The position numbers were made by a program, and so were the translations under genes. From Diploscapter coronatus (lineage: Eukaryota; Nematoda; Chromadorea; Rhabditida; Rhabditidae): a DNA stretch of 64,000 nucleotides. This document shows positions 43,517 through 57,700 of the stretch, one piece after another (the first letter of the stretch is position 1; each line of letters opens with the position of its first letter). Location: NCBI GenBank assembly GCA_964036155.1, contig OZ038423.1:67285249-67349248 (forward strand), written 5' to 3'. The notes under the pieces are model-generated. The model had not been told where the DNA came from. It made no database searches and saw only the letters and a program-made list of their open reading frames with translations.

Positions 43517-46500
43517 TTTGTCTGGCAAGTTCCAAAATTGCACATTGCAATTTGAAAATGCTTGGCACACTCAACGGACTTGTTAATAGATACGGATTCT
43601 ACTTTTGATTTTTCTCCTATTTTGGGTTTCTTTATGAAACCATTTTTCTTCGACGAGTAAAATCGATGGAATAAATTAGAATTTTTAACATTTTAGACTT
43701 AAAATGACTGAACAAACATTGAAATGCATGAATTTTTGAGGTTAGGAAAAATGAAAGTTAAAAAGTAGATGCTGCATTTTTGCACAAGTGCGAATTCATT
43801 GAGAGAGCTCTTATTAGTTAGAAGCTACAAGAATTGTTATCAATAGCTCAGTTGGTAGAGAAAGCTTATCAAATTATTATATCTTCACTTTTCAACTTCA
43901 ATTTGGAGATTGATCTTTGCCGATATCCGCCTCAAAAGTTCCAAGTTGTTATTTGAAGCACACTTCGATATTTCATAATTTCAAAACAATAATACGGGGG
44001 GCTCTATTGTCTTGTGATCTCTATTTTGATCTAGCAGATGCGATCTGTCTTTATCAATATCACATCATATTATCTTCTTTTCTCCTCCCTGCACTATCTC
44101 TCCCATCACTAATTCTATCATTTTGCTATGTGCCAATGCAATTTTCAAAGCGCGCTATCTTTCTCTTCTCTCTTATTTTGCAATGCTATTTTTCAGACTC
44201 TCTTTATTTTCAGCGCTATTTCTCTCCAAATGACACATGCTCTCGTCCCCTTTTTCTCTGTGATTCCTCAGATCTCGATGGATTTTGTCAATCTCTCACT
44301 TTCCTTCATGTTCTTTATACTCGTTCTTCGCAATTTTCCAACTCTTTTCTCATAAGATTTCTTCGTTTTATTCTTCTCTGCTTCATTTAGCCCCTAGGGT
44401 ATTTTCTCTCTAAGCTCTCTCTATCTCTAAGTCTCGAATTTAGCACATATCTTGGATATCTCCAGATATCCACTATTTCTGCTTTTTGTATTGTGGCGTC
44501 TCTCCAGGATCGAACCTAGATTATTTGCATTTTTAATTTCTTTTTACATCTGAAAATTAGGCCTTTTAACTTTTGAATACCGAAAATTGTGAAATTTTTG
44601 CATCACTCGTTGAAGTAGAAACTCTTACACAAAGTCGAACGAACTTTGAGGTTTCAAATCGAAACATTTTTGTCATTCTTCAAAATTTTCTTTTCAAAAT
44701 AGTTTCAAAGCTATTATTTTTATCTAAATAATTTCTATTTTCGGAAGTCATCTTTCTAAATCACGATGATGTGATCAAAATCCTAGTTAATCCATGCTTC
44801 TTCCATCTCATTTTCTTGATGTTTTCATTTTTCTCTCTTAAGGAACAACTCGACTCTTCTCAATCACATAGCCCCAACTTTATTCTTCAGTCGATTCAAT
44901 TTTACGAGGTCCGTATTTTTATCTGATTTTATGAGATCCCTGCCCGAACTTTGAGAAATCAAATCTTTTTTGTCAAAAATAAAACTAAAACAGGGAAATT
45001 CGAAATTTCATCGTCAAGTTTCAAGATAACATCTCTTCAAGGAGGTGTTTTTGGTAGAAAAAAACGTGAGATTATTTTTGAAGAACCGGAATTTTCAGAT
45101 TCTTGTGTTTTCTCTAGAAATAATTGAAATCGATTGAGATTTATGAGTTGCTTCATAAGAATGAAATCTAACATAATTTTATGGTATAACATTTTTCAAG
45201 TGGTTCAATTTGCAGCTTCTTGCAAGAAAGCGTCCTGAAATGACCTCAAGTTTCACTTTTCAAGTTTCCTTGAATTTCAAAACTACACTGAAATTCAGTC
45301 CGTTCCCCTGAAACATCTTTAGTCTACTTTGGAAAGGAAATACCAATTTGATTGTTAGTGTTTTCTCGTTTCGCTCTGAAAAATGAGCGGAAAAAAATTA
45401 GAGACGTAAAATGTGGGACCGCGCAATGCAAAAGCAAAAGCTGAAATGCCACATAAGGACACGGACAGAGAATAAAAGGGGCTGAAAAGACGGGGAAGGA
45501 AGGAAGGGAAAGGATACGACCGAAGTATCACATGACAAAGGGACCCCTCTACTATGCCACACGCAAATTGAGCATGCACAATGGAATTTCTTAGTTCGTG
45601 AGATATTTTTGCACCTCGAAACATTTAACCTTCACAAGTTGTTGATTCATTATCTGGAATCCTTGAAGATTAAGCATCTAGGATTCTTCAATTTTGGAAT
45701 TTTCATTGGAAATAATGCTTTGTGCTTGAAAATTGGAATCGAATTTTCTACGACCTTTCGGATCTAAAATCTTTCAGATATTATTGCAATGCAAGAAGTT
45801 ATTTGCGTTCGAAATTTCATCTTCATAGCGAGCGAATTTTTTCTTGTTTCTATATTCATTTTTCGAGTTCATTGGAAATGCGAAATTGAAATTTCAGTTT
45901 TTGAAACTTTTTTTCGAAACATTATTTGAACATCCAAAATTTCCTTTATAAATTGTCCAAAAGCAGAGACAAAATCCAAGAAATGTTTGGAAATTTCGAA
46001 GCCAATCGGCTAAATTTCAAACTAGTTCTCGCACTTCCGCAAAACGAGCACAAATGCGCAAATTTGGAGGCAAGCGTTTTTTGATTTTCGTATTTTTTCT
46101 TTCCGAGAAAGGCCAAGTTTGGTTCCATTTCATGGAAAAAATGAAATATTCCAAATTTTCCGTTATTTTTCAAAGAAACATTGCAATAGTTTTTCATATT
46201 TTGCATTTGCCCTTTCCCCCTGGTTTCCAGTAATTAGATTCAAGATACTTTTGTACGAACGCACACAATTCACCATTGTTCAAGAAGTGGTCAATTAGAC
46301 TAATCTTCTGAAACACCGCTCGACTTAGTTTCATTGTTCACGTTTCCTTTCGAGAGAAATAGCTACTAAATATTCTCACTCTCATACGAGTTCAGAAAAC
46401 TATCGTAAATTTACATGAGCATTTGGTTATTCGGAAATAGCGAGTTTTTCTGGCAATTAGATATGGAAAGGATTCATTGATGTCGTAAGAGACTCTTAAT

Positions 46501-48724
46501 ATCACCGGGATTTGGAAAATCCTATATTTTGACTCTAACAATTCACTATCCTTTTTCAGTGTCACGATATCATAAGATTTTCAGATTACTTTACCTTATC
46601 TGGCGTTAAGATCTTATTTTATCTCAGGATTATTCATTGACAAATCCAACATTTTGTTTATTTTGTTGTTTACAGCATCTGTCAGTTTCATATGTTTCAT
46701 GCTCCTCATCCCATTTGCCTCTTCTCTTCTCAGATGCTCCTTCCTTCACATTAGTCTGCCTCAAACATTCGTGTTTTTAACAATTCTTTCCTTCAGAAAC
46801 ACATGAATCGAACTCTTCCTTTGTCTCTCTAATTCTAGCATTTTCATGCTCTCTAACTATTTCATATTGATGAAAGTTTGGAATCTCGCAATTTGTAAGG
46901 AAGAGAAACATTTGTCCAAGTATGGCATACTTCAAAATTTGATAAAATCTCTAGAAATTGTGCACTCTCGCTTCTTCTTTTTTTGATAATTTTGCAAGAA
47001 TCTGAAAATTTAAAGATTTTCTATGTTAGGCTAATTATCCACATGAAAGAAATTTATGCCCCAAAATAGTTTTTATTTTGTGTTATGTAATTTAAATTTC
47101 TGGAAAAAATTCCACGAATTCTGCTCGATTTTCGCTAATTTGTCTTTTTGTTTGATGTCTTCCGCTTTGGGAACCAAGTTTCTTGAAAAATTAATGCGCG
47201 AATCCGAGCCAAAATTTCCAGATTTTAAAATGAGATAGTTCCAGCACTTTTTTTTCATAAAAATGAGAACCTTTCTTGAGGAAAATTTTTGGTTTTATCG
47301 ATAAAGTGGGAATCTGGAAAATAAGACAGCAATACATAAGAAATAGTATAGGGTAGGGGAAAGACCTTGTATGTTTCTTTTCTAATACTATTTAGTCGTC
47401 TTGTTGTCTTGTTTTTCTAGGTTGCCCAATGAGGTAAGATATTTTGATGCAGTTGTCTATAAAATTCAACATTTTTACCGAAAGTGTTCCAGCGAATTTC
47501 TTTTGGTCGCGTTTGCCTGTTTTGCACCCAACTTGACTTCGTTCCATCATATTTATGGACAAAAATGCGTGCGTGTTTCTCCAATTAGTCACAAACTCAT
47601 TTTTGACTCGTGTTCCTTCTCAATTTATTACATTTTGACCTTTGAAAAATTCACGAATTTCATTTTCGTACCCCAACATTTTCACTCGCCAATAATTACT
47701 TTGCAAACGTCTAAATTGCCATATTTTCACAAAAATTGGTCTTTTTTGTATAGTTCGACTCTAATTTTATTCTTTTTTACACTTCTTTCATAATTAGATT
47801 CTTTTATTCGTCTACCCATTCCCTCACATAGCTGTTTTCGACTTATCCGCTCCAAAATCTTGAAAATTCTCAGCTTTCTGGGTCTCTAGTCCATTCTCGT
47901 TTAAGAAAAATTTCGTGAATTTTCCCCACTTGAAAATTGTTTCACATGCAAATCACTTTTTTCTTATGAATCTTGGAACATTTCTAAACTTTCTCATATT
48001 TTCCAAGAAAGCTACTTTCAACCTAAATTATTCAGAAGCGAAACTTCATGACACTGATACAAATGACATTTTCGCGATTTTCGGAATTGTCCAGTTTCGG
48101 TGCCACGAGTTTTCCAAAATTGTAGCCCTGCTCAAATAAAGGCACTTTGATACTTCTTCCCCCATATAACAAAAACATGACCTTTCCTGAGAAAAGTCGC
48201 CTTATAACTTGATTTTCGAGCCTAGATAAGACGCACTTCTCTATCCATACCAGGTTCGCTTTGCATCATTTTTCCCTTCTCTATATCCCCCTGAATTTGC
48301 ATTTTCTGCTCCTCTTTCCGGAGAATATCATTCATTTTCGATTCTTTACTCGATAAGCCTCCCTTTCAATGCAAGAATTCTTCGGCATAGAACGCAACGT
48401 TTAGTCATGTAAAATGAGCTGCATTATTATTCATTTTTACTCATCCACTACACAATTCAGAGATCATTATTATTGAATTAGTCTGAAGAATGTCTCATTT
48501 ATTCTTGAACTTCTTTGGAACATCATCAATCTGGTTATTTTGCAAACCTCATTATATACTAGTCAATTAAGCTCACATTGATATCGTTCCCCAAGCAGCA
48601 TTTTCTTGAAACATAATGTATCGATATTGTTATTTCGAATCTTGATACTCCGCATGAAAAAACGGAATTGGTATCTTTCGATTTTTCGTTTTAGTAGAAT
48701 TTTCTTGAAAAATATACTTTTCAG
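43517..48724. other. 5.2-kb stretch without a recognised gene
   Basis: AT-rich, with a strongly pyrimidine-rich plus strand around 44030-44470. The largest frame (157 codons, 43917-44390) is made of that pyrimidine tract and reads as Leu/Ser/Phe-rich sequence without motifs. No splice-bounded coding exon was found on either strand. A part of it is presumably the promoter region or a 5' intron of the MAGUK gene. Confidence 0.5.
43845..43862 (+). other. tRNA D-arm-like fragment (A box)
   Basis: AATAGCTCAGTTGGTAGAG matches the D-arm/A-box of many tRNAs exactly, but no anticodon arm or T-arm (GGTTCGANTCC) follows at the proper distance. A T-arm-like AGGTTCGATCCT occurs on the other strand near 44510. 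Best read as a decayed tRNA or tRNA-derived repeat, not a gene. Confidence 0.4.
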
Positions 48725-51700
48725 ATGGCCAAATCAGTCTCAATTCCAATAGCCCTGAGCGAGTTGAAGCGATCCTCGTTCCGTCGACTTTCGTCCCGCA
48801 AAGATAAGAAGAAGAGCGTATCAACGCCTTTGAGTGGATTCGTGATTCTCGTCGAGAAGGTCGGGGGCAACGTTAAACTATACGGTAAACTTTTGAATCA
48901 TAAAAAATTGGCTCTGATAAAGCCGCAGGATTCACATGTAAAAACACCGAATTTCCTGGCGAAGTAATGTTTATTAGAAAATAAAGTTCATCTCCGGGCT
49001 CAAAAGCTAGAATTTTCCATGTAAAAATCTGTTGGCATTGTGATATTATTTTGTTATCAACTGTTGAATTTTCAAATGATCTTAAATTTTTTATTTATGA
49101 AGAAATTCTGCTCGAAACATTTCGAACTTGATCTTTGTCCTGCTACAAAATCACTATGAAGTGAGATGACGATTAGTGATTTGTAGGCATTTTTGCATAT
49201 TGATAAGGAAGTTTGTTGCTGACATTTGGAGCCTTTCAGTTTAGGAGATTTTTGAAAAAAAAACAAAGCTTGAAAACTGCAGGCACAACCGGAGATTGCT
49301 CTAATTTGGCAGTGGGCGACGAGATAATCGCGATCAACGACAAGGAGGTCTCCGAACAGAGCTACGATTTAGTAATCCCTTATTTGCAAGAGGTAGAATT
49401 TCATATTTTGTAGGAAAGAATAAGTTTTGGGATTTAAAAAAAGATGTTTGATCGTGGAATCTAATTGTCGTTTCTTCAGAAAAGGCGTAACTTTTCGGAA
49501 AGTGCGTCCGTGTAACGTTTTGAAAAGCCTAAGCTAGGATTGAATATTTTGTATGAAATTTTCTGTTGCTAGAAAAGCCGACGGATTATCAGACTTGAAG
49601 ACTTATGAAATTTTTGATAACTTTTCCAGAAAGATATTTTTTAATAGTTGAATATTTTTGTTTCAGTGCATCCGAACGAAGATCATCCAACTAAAAGTAC
49701 GACGGAGAGAAGATACAGAAAATCCTGAGGGTAAAATAAACCAAAATCCATAATTTTGATGAAGATGACTGTTCAGCACCCAGTACATCCTCTCAAGCCT
49801 CCCAATTTGTCGATGCGTATTTGGTGTCGGTTGATCGGGAGCATATCAAAGAGGTTACGAGACGGCTGAAAAAGTTAGTTGTCAAGGAAATTAGAAATAT
49901 CTGGTCCTCGTGCTGGCTGTTCATACCTCCCCAAAATTCCCCATTCTACATAGCACCGGGAAATTCATCTCAAACGAAGATCAGCTTCATGCTTAAAAAA
50001 TCACTTCTCCTGCTTGTTATCCCCCAAAATACACCTATCCATTTGATAAGTGATAGCGATTTGTTATCGTTTCGTTTTTCATCGCCTCTCTCATTTTGCC
50101 CTGATCAATTGGCTTGCGACCTTGTCTCGAAGCAGCAGCGCTTGCAATAAATCAGCCGCGAGGGACCTGACGATTAACAAAATGTTGAAATTGACCCAGA
50201 CAGCTTTTATTTTCTATCCTTCAAAATGCAAGGAGGTTTCGACAAACTTCAACTAACAACCAAAATTAGCAAATGTGACAATTAGGAGCTAGAAATCGAG
50301 ATCTGACATTGTCAATTTTTTGTGGGTGATCAAAAAATTGCGATATTTTTGAAAGAAGTTTAAAAAATCGAACCAATTTTTATTCTTTAAATTGATATTT
50401 GAACATTTTGCAACATCTTTTAAAATTTGATGACATTTTACTACGAAAAAGTGCGATTTTTGTCCCTTATAATTTTAGCGATTGATAAAATTGTGATGAC
50501 TTTTAAGTTCTAATCAAAACATGAAATCATTCACTCATCCTTCTAAATTGATAACTCCAACTAATTCGTTTCTACTTTATCATATATTTCATTCATAATT
50601 TCATCGATATCAGCCTAATAATTTGATTAATCATTAGTGTTATTGCTTCTTTGACAGTTGTGCCTTTGGGTAAAAATCTCAGAAGAGTGTGTCGGAAATA
50701 AGATTCTCATTGAAAATGATTGATCATGAGATATGCCAGACTCTTAGTCCAATCCATAATGTTTTGAAGGCTTTGTTTATGATTTTGGAAGTGAGCAAAT
50801 TTGAGGGATCTATGAAATTTGAACTAATGTAAGAACTCATGGAAGAAACGTGCTTCGAAGTTATTCTAAATTGGTCAAAATCTGCACTAAATCATAGCCG
50901 GAAAATTTTGAAATGGCCTTAAGGGACTTATGAAATTTTACTTTTGTGGAAGTCAATTAGGTTTCTGTTTTTGTTTTCTGCTTTATATTTCGGTTAGTCA
51001 TAATGAAAACTAAAATTACTTCACTACTCTGCACCAGTATAAAGTTATCTTCTCGACATTTGCAGTGCTCAAAGATTGTATTTTTGGAGCTACTGCTTTA
51101 TCCAGCCACTTCTTCGTAAAACATATTCTAATTCATCGTTCTTTTCAATCCGTCGATCTAAATTCATAATCAGGATGATTAGTAACTATAAAATGTCATT
51201 GCTATCATCACTTTAGCATCAAATACGCTTTCATTTATAGTGAGCAGAAGATGGTCTTTCTCTCGGAGTCAGCTTTATTTGGTCATTGCTTCGGTACTCC
51301 CTCTGCCTTTCCGTCTGTTTTTCGTTCCTATTTTCCCCGTCCAAGACATTGTTTGTTTACATACTTTGTCTCTGCTCTCATTCCATTCTCGATGCTTCGT
51401 TGCACGTCCTTAGAGTCTCTTCCTTTCCTTTCCCCCACTTTCCTATCCTTTTCTTTGCATTTTAGTACCAGGTCCATCTTCTTACCAAATTTGGCTTTGT
51501 TTTAATTTTCTGGAACCACACATAACCTGGTTATCTTATATTGTTTTTTTTAAGAAATTTCTGAGCCTTTTTTATCAATTGGTCGGAAATTAGCATTTGC
51601 ATTTTATTACATTGTTGATTAACTAAAATTTACATCATTTTAATTTCATCCCCTTTGAAACATACAACTTTTCCAAGGGATTCATTTGCCGAAAAAACTA

Positions 51701-54700
51701 TAATCTCCTTTTCTCGAAGTCTTCACAGTTAGCCTCAAGTCAAAATCTTGTTGTGGCTGGACCTAATATTCGAATTAATTACTGGTTTATCCCAAACTAT
51801 TTTACCTCTCCACTCTTCAATACAGTCGAAGGATTTCTCGAGACTGTTTCAATTGAACTCCAAACGGTGAAATTGAAGCCAATCAACCAATTTGACCGAG
51901 GCTAACCCGTGAGTGGAAATGGACTGCTTTTCTGCATTTACGCAGCCCAAATACAAAAGATGGGAAGCTCTTTACAAATGCGCTTTGCTTTGTATTGTGT
52001 TACCGTGTCTCGACATTTAGCATCTTCGAGAGTGTTGCTTTTTGCCAGCTTTTTTTTTTTACAAATTTCTCGTTTAGACACTTTTTCAGTTGATCTTTTC
52101 CTATTTTAGAGAACTATCTTTTAAATTTGTTCTTCATTTCTTTTCGAAAAAAAAATCCTACTTTTAATTTTTGAGCATTTCATTTTTTCACTTTGTAAAC
52201 TCAATACTATACGCTCTTGTTTTCTTCTTCATACACTATTTTTCTCTTTCTCTTTTAATTCACGTGTTCGCACCGACTCTAACAATTCTAGTATGCAAAG
52301 AGGCAAGTAATCATCGGATCGGCAGGCCTTGCGCATGGGGATTTCTCTTGTTCTCTTGAATTCTCGTGCTCTTTTCCTTTCTTCCTCTCATTCCTCTCTA
52401 CCTTCCCTTTTGGCACACGCCAATCGATCGATTATTCATTCATAATTTTATCTGTTTGCCAACCAGTTAGAAGAGACTTTTGTTTGCATTATTAGGAGGA
52501 TAGTATAGCTGTCAATCTTCTTTGAAAATTTGTTTATGAACTTTTGAAGTTTGAAAATTTAGCTATTTTCCATGCAAATTGGAATTCTTAGGCTTCAAAA
52601 AATTTGAAAACCATGCAAATTTTTATCGAAGTTATTATTTAGGATTCTCATTTTTATACGGCTAGAAAAAACATATTTTCTTTCTACGGTATTTCACTAC
52701 CTCTTACCAGATCAAATCGTATAATTCTTTGCAACATTATTCTTCATGCAAGTTTCATTGTTGTCTCATCCCTTGATCGAGTTTTCTCTCAGGCGTTCTT
52801 CCTGCCAATCTCTTTTCCTTGTTTTTCATTCCTCATTTTGCATTTCGCCTTTCTTAATGATTTTCTCCAAATTCTTCCCATCTTTCCGCCATCCAACTTC
52901 TAATTGCAAATTGACTTTCCCCACCCGCATTTCTATCAACTTTTTATATCTTTATTCTGGATTCAGGAGCTTTTAATTGAAACTTTTAGAAGAAAATCGA
53001 TTATTTGAGTCACTAAAATGTTACTTTTCATGAGCAATACTGCAAGAGGTGAAGCTTGAGTCATACCTGATAGTACTTTATCGATCGACAAGCCTGCTCA
53101 TTTCTAGTCATATTTGGGATTTTATAAGTTGATCGCTATGCCTCTAATCTAACAAGTTTGTAAGATTATTTTTGAACGTTTTGTATTTTGAAACTTACCC
53201 TAAGTGTTTTATTACTGAAGCTATTTACCGGAGCTACACAACTATTTGACCTCTTCTTTGATTATAAACTTTTTCGAAGCATATCTGCTAATTTTTGTAG
53301 CAAAACATTTGGAACATGCATTTGACAAATGTTCTTTTCAGATGTTCTCTAATTTGTGACGTTGAAATTTTCATCCCCAAAGGTTCATTTATTGTTAGAC
53401 CAAATTGAAGTCACTATTGCTAGAAAAAAGAACGTTAAAGTTGTCTGAAATAAGTTTCGAATTTGCTTTTCTATCGCCAAATACTTTCACAGAGCTCTTG
53501 TAGAATCTTAGAACCTCGCCTTTTCGCGGGCTTAAGCCGGTCCGACTTAAGGGCCAGAAAGATGAGAAAAGTGAGAAATGAAGTATGAAAAAGGGCGGTT
53601 AGGAAAATTCTCTAGTTCCATGTTGAAGCATAGAACAATAAAACCGGATAGAATGATTGGTGTGAACCTTTGGAAGAGCACCAGCTAATGAACTCGAAAC
53701 ACAACCACATTAGGCGAGGACATTTCATTTGGGGGTTTCAGATGACGGACCGCGAAATAAATTCTCCGCATTTTTTATTCCTGTAATTTGAATCTAAAAG
53801 TTTGGCTATTTTTATGCACGCAAATTTATCTAATCTTTGATGCGCGTATTTTTCTTCCAAAGATCTCAATCAGTACATTCTTCTCAAACTCTACTTCTTT
53901 CTTCTTTATTCAGCTTCGCCATACTTGGAGAAAAATATTTTCCAATGCTTTCCTCATTTTCTTCACAATTTCTCCATCAAAGTGAATGAACTTTCCAAGA
54001 AGCTCCAATTTTCGATTGTAATTGAATTTACGAAATTTCTCCCAATTTGAATAATGTAGTTTCAATTATTCAACAGAGAAACTTCCGTCTGTATTTTGAG
54101 CATCAAGTTGGTCATGAGAAAACATTTAATCCGCATTCTGAGCAGGAATTTTTTTAGCTGCAAAATTCTAATTCACTTATTTTTTCAAAATTTGATTATC
54201 TTCCAAAATGTTCTTCATAATTTTGGTCTTGAACTTTCCTGCAACATGTCATTGCTTCTGCAGATATTTCAAAAGTAAACCCTCGCCTTGTTTATAAAAA
54301 TCTAGTGGTTCAAAAATTTGTGTTAGTCATGGAAATGAGCCATTTTGAGGATATGAATTTTTTAATAGATCTTGGATTTGCCCTAGCATATGAGCGTATA
54401 AATAACGGATAATCGCTTGATTTGGGTCAGGAAATTTTACGATTAGTGTCATCTTTTATGATGGCGTACATGCTAATTTCTGCATCTTCTCAAACTTTAA
54501 AAATTTTTCTATATAAAATAAAAACTAAATTTCAATAATCAGACAGTTTGATTATCAATTTTCTAAATGAACAGGAATTTTTGTTGATCCTATTTAGCGA
54601 CTTTAAAGGGTCACCGCCGAATATTTTGTTGTATTTTCAGCAAAAATTTGAACGATCAAACGCTCGTTATCATTTTCTCTTCAATAAGATTATCATTATT

Positions 54701-57700
54701 TGTTATGAAATGATGAAAAATGACATTCTTCAGAACGGAAACTTATAAGTCCATCAAAACATGCCATTTTAGGGTCAGTCCTGTAAATTTGAATACTGAC
54801 TATTTTTCAAAGGAATTTTATCAACTTCCGATTATTTACATTTCCAATCAAATACGCGACGTTACTTGGTTAAATCAGATCTTTCAGTTAATTTTTCGGT
54901 AAATTTCATTTTGAAAGATGCACCAAAATGTGTTTTATTAATTTTAGCAAACTTATCTAAATATTTGATCGCTTCTTGATTATCTCTTCTTTCCTCATCC
55001 AACGTAAACAAGCGATAAATTCAGTGAAGACATCCTGACAAATAAGTGAATTGCCAAATTGAGTATGAAGTGCACGAGTGGTTCGGGGAATGCGAGAGGG
55101 AAGGGTAATAGGTAATGCAAAGAGAGAACCAGCGCCCAGAAAGGGTTTACGGATTGCCTTTCTCCTATTTTCCCCTAGTTTCATCCAGTTTTCCAGTTTG
55201 TCCGAAAGCATTTAAAGTCTATCCGAATAATTGTCAATTTCGATTACTTTTATAGCAAACTTGCTCAAATCATTACAAACGTTTTACTAAACTCTGCAAA
55301 AAATATTGAGGAAGTAATCCAACAATTAATATTGAATTGATAGAACATGTAGAAGAATAATTTGTTCCTCGAGATATAAAAATTTTCCATCGTTATTCTA
55401 TTACAGATGTTTCTGTTTCAATAAGTAGTTTTTGACAGGATAGTGTAAATGAAGGATGATCCCATCTCGCGCTATATTGTATCTTTCACTTTTGTAATAC
55501 CACGCAATTACTTCCCGATCCGTTTTCTATTTTAGGTTTCACCCCTTGATCTTCATTCCATCTAGGAAAGGCAATAATTTTCGCTCTTATTATTTTGTGA
55601 TTTCTAGCGGTAGTGAGTCAGGTTGAGACGCGCGAAAAATAACTCGCCAACATTGACTTATCAATGTTTATTACTGTTACTCATAACTTTTTGCATGAAA
55701 GAAGTAGGCTGCAAACTTTAAGAAAAACTGATCTGCCCAATAAAAGCTCTCGTTAGTTGCAAAGTAAATTTATAATTCACTCATTATCATTGATTTGATC
55801 GATTATCTTCATAAAAAACATTCACTATTTGTTCTTTTGAAATTTAAAAAGAAATCAATTTGTTGAAACATACTTTGCCTAATTATTAGTAACCTCAGTA
55901 ATCCATTAAACTTTTATTACAATTTGCATCGTTCTTTGTCATTGATAATTTGCCCAATATAAGGGCGTTCTGATTAGTTTTTCAATTAAAATTCTATCCT
56001 TAAATTACTGTAACATATTTTGAACTTTCAGGGACTACCCCGATTTGCGTATTTATGATATGGAGTCTATAGCGTCTGAAGCAAGAAAGACGACGGCTTG
56101 TTCTCTTGCAGTTCCTAACCAGGTAAAAATAGTTTTCGTCGAAACTAAATGATTTTCTAATTTCAGATGAACGGCGACGATAAGTTGAAAAAGTACGATA
56201 AAGAGTTTCGAGAGCGAGAAAACGACAAGCTTCAACGACAGAAGGAGAACGAATTTTTAAGGTTCAACCAGTTTCTTTTTGGATAATATTTGATGCTCAG
56301 ATCTTCACTGCGAGCCTCCCATAAATTGAAATCTCTTGCGACATGTGTCGAAGCTCAACCATCTTCAGCCAAGACTTCGGATACCAATATGAATAAGCCG
56401 TGAGTTGTTTCAATCTTAAAAAAATGCTCTTCGTGACTTTATGCTAAAATATACGTTTCAGAAATGGGTACTCGACAGCAATAGGATATGAGAACCAATG
56501 CTTTTCGGACGGCGGATTGTCGCCGCAAGCTGCCGCGGAGAAATTGGAGAATTGTGAAGCTATTCGTGAGTTTTATTAATTTTAGCCGAAACATGGCAAC
56601 GATCATCCTTTTATTTTCTTCGTTTATCAATACAATAAATTTGAAACTAATTCAATTTGTTCTCAAATGGTTTATGACAAACAAGGACGAAGAACGAATT
56701 ATTTTTAAAATGTATTATGACTTACAAATTTATATACATACATCAAACGCCTAAAATATTGTCATATTTCAGCTTTGAAAGAAGTCATCTCTTCCGTTGA
56801 GCGAGTTGCTACTCGTCTTTCTGAAATCGATGGAACCGAGGAAAATTCGAAGATCCTTCGGGATTTCTTTACTTCGATCCACATCCAACAGGCCATTCAA
56901 GCGACTGCCGAGGAGAAGGAGCGTGCTGTTCTTCACAAACCTGTGGTATGTCGTTTCTAGGTTTTAGTCGAGGAAGAAATATTTGAAATTTCATTATGAC
57001 TAGATTTAGGATTCTCGGAATCCTTGATAGATTTGGCAATCAGTCCAAATCTAAGAGAAGAAGTGAGTAAATCCGAAATGTGAGAGTCGAGGCTTCATCA
57101 CATTTTTATATCATATCGCATTGTCGAGATCAAGGGTGATTTTGATTTCCTTTCTATACTTTTTCATGAAATCTCTTTGGAAAAGTTGCGAGTACTTTGT
57201 CACCTACGGGCAGGCATATCAATTGCAAGAGTATTCGCACTTGGCCTAGATTATGGACAAGTGTTGGAATTCGGAAATTAAAATAACTATCTCAAATCTT
57301 GGCAGTGTGTTCAATTAGATTGTGACTTGTAGTGCACATAACCGAATGGTTGATTTTTTTCTTGCAAATTTTTCCATTTCACCTTCAAACATTTTCGATT
57401 TACATTCCGTAGATGACATAAAAGCACAGGAAATGTGAACAAAATAGATAGAGAGATCCAGATAACTAGAGTTTTCACGATTAAATCTTCAGTTGGCAAC
57501 GGAAACTTAATTAACTTTTGAAGTCTATACCAAAGATATGAGATTTTGAAACGTACAGTAACGGACAAAAGTAATTGCTATTGATAATCCCCCATATTCA
57601 ACTCGATTTCAGTCCAGATCTTTCACCTATTGAATTGAGCTGAAACCTGACAAACTAGCACATTTCGCATGTGCACCGATATGTTCAAAACTTTATCCCA

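Noticed and set aside
43838..43910. Functional tRNA gene
   Set aside because: D-arm is perfect but there is no T-arm, anticodon stem or acceptor pairing at tRNA spacing.
43917..44390. 157-codon plus-strand frame
   Set aside because: It lies wholly in a pyrimidine-rich tract, reads as Leu/Ser/Phe repeats, has no splice context and no motif.
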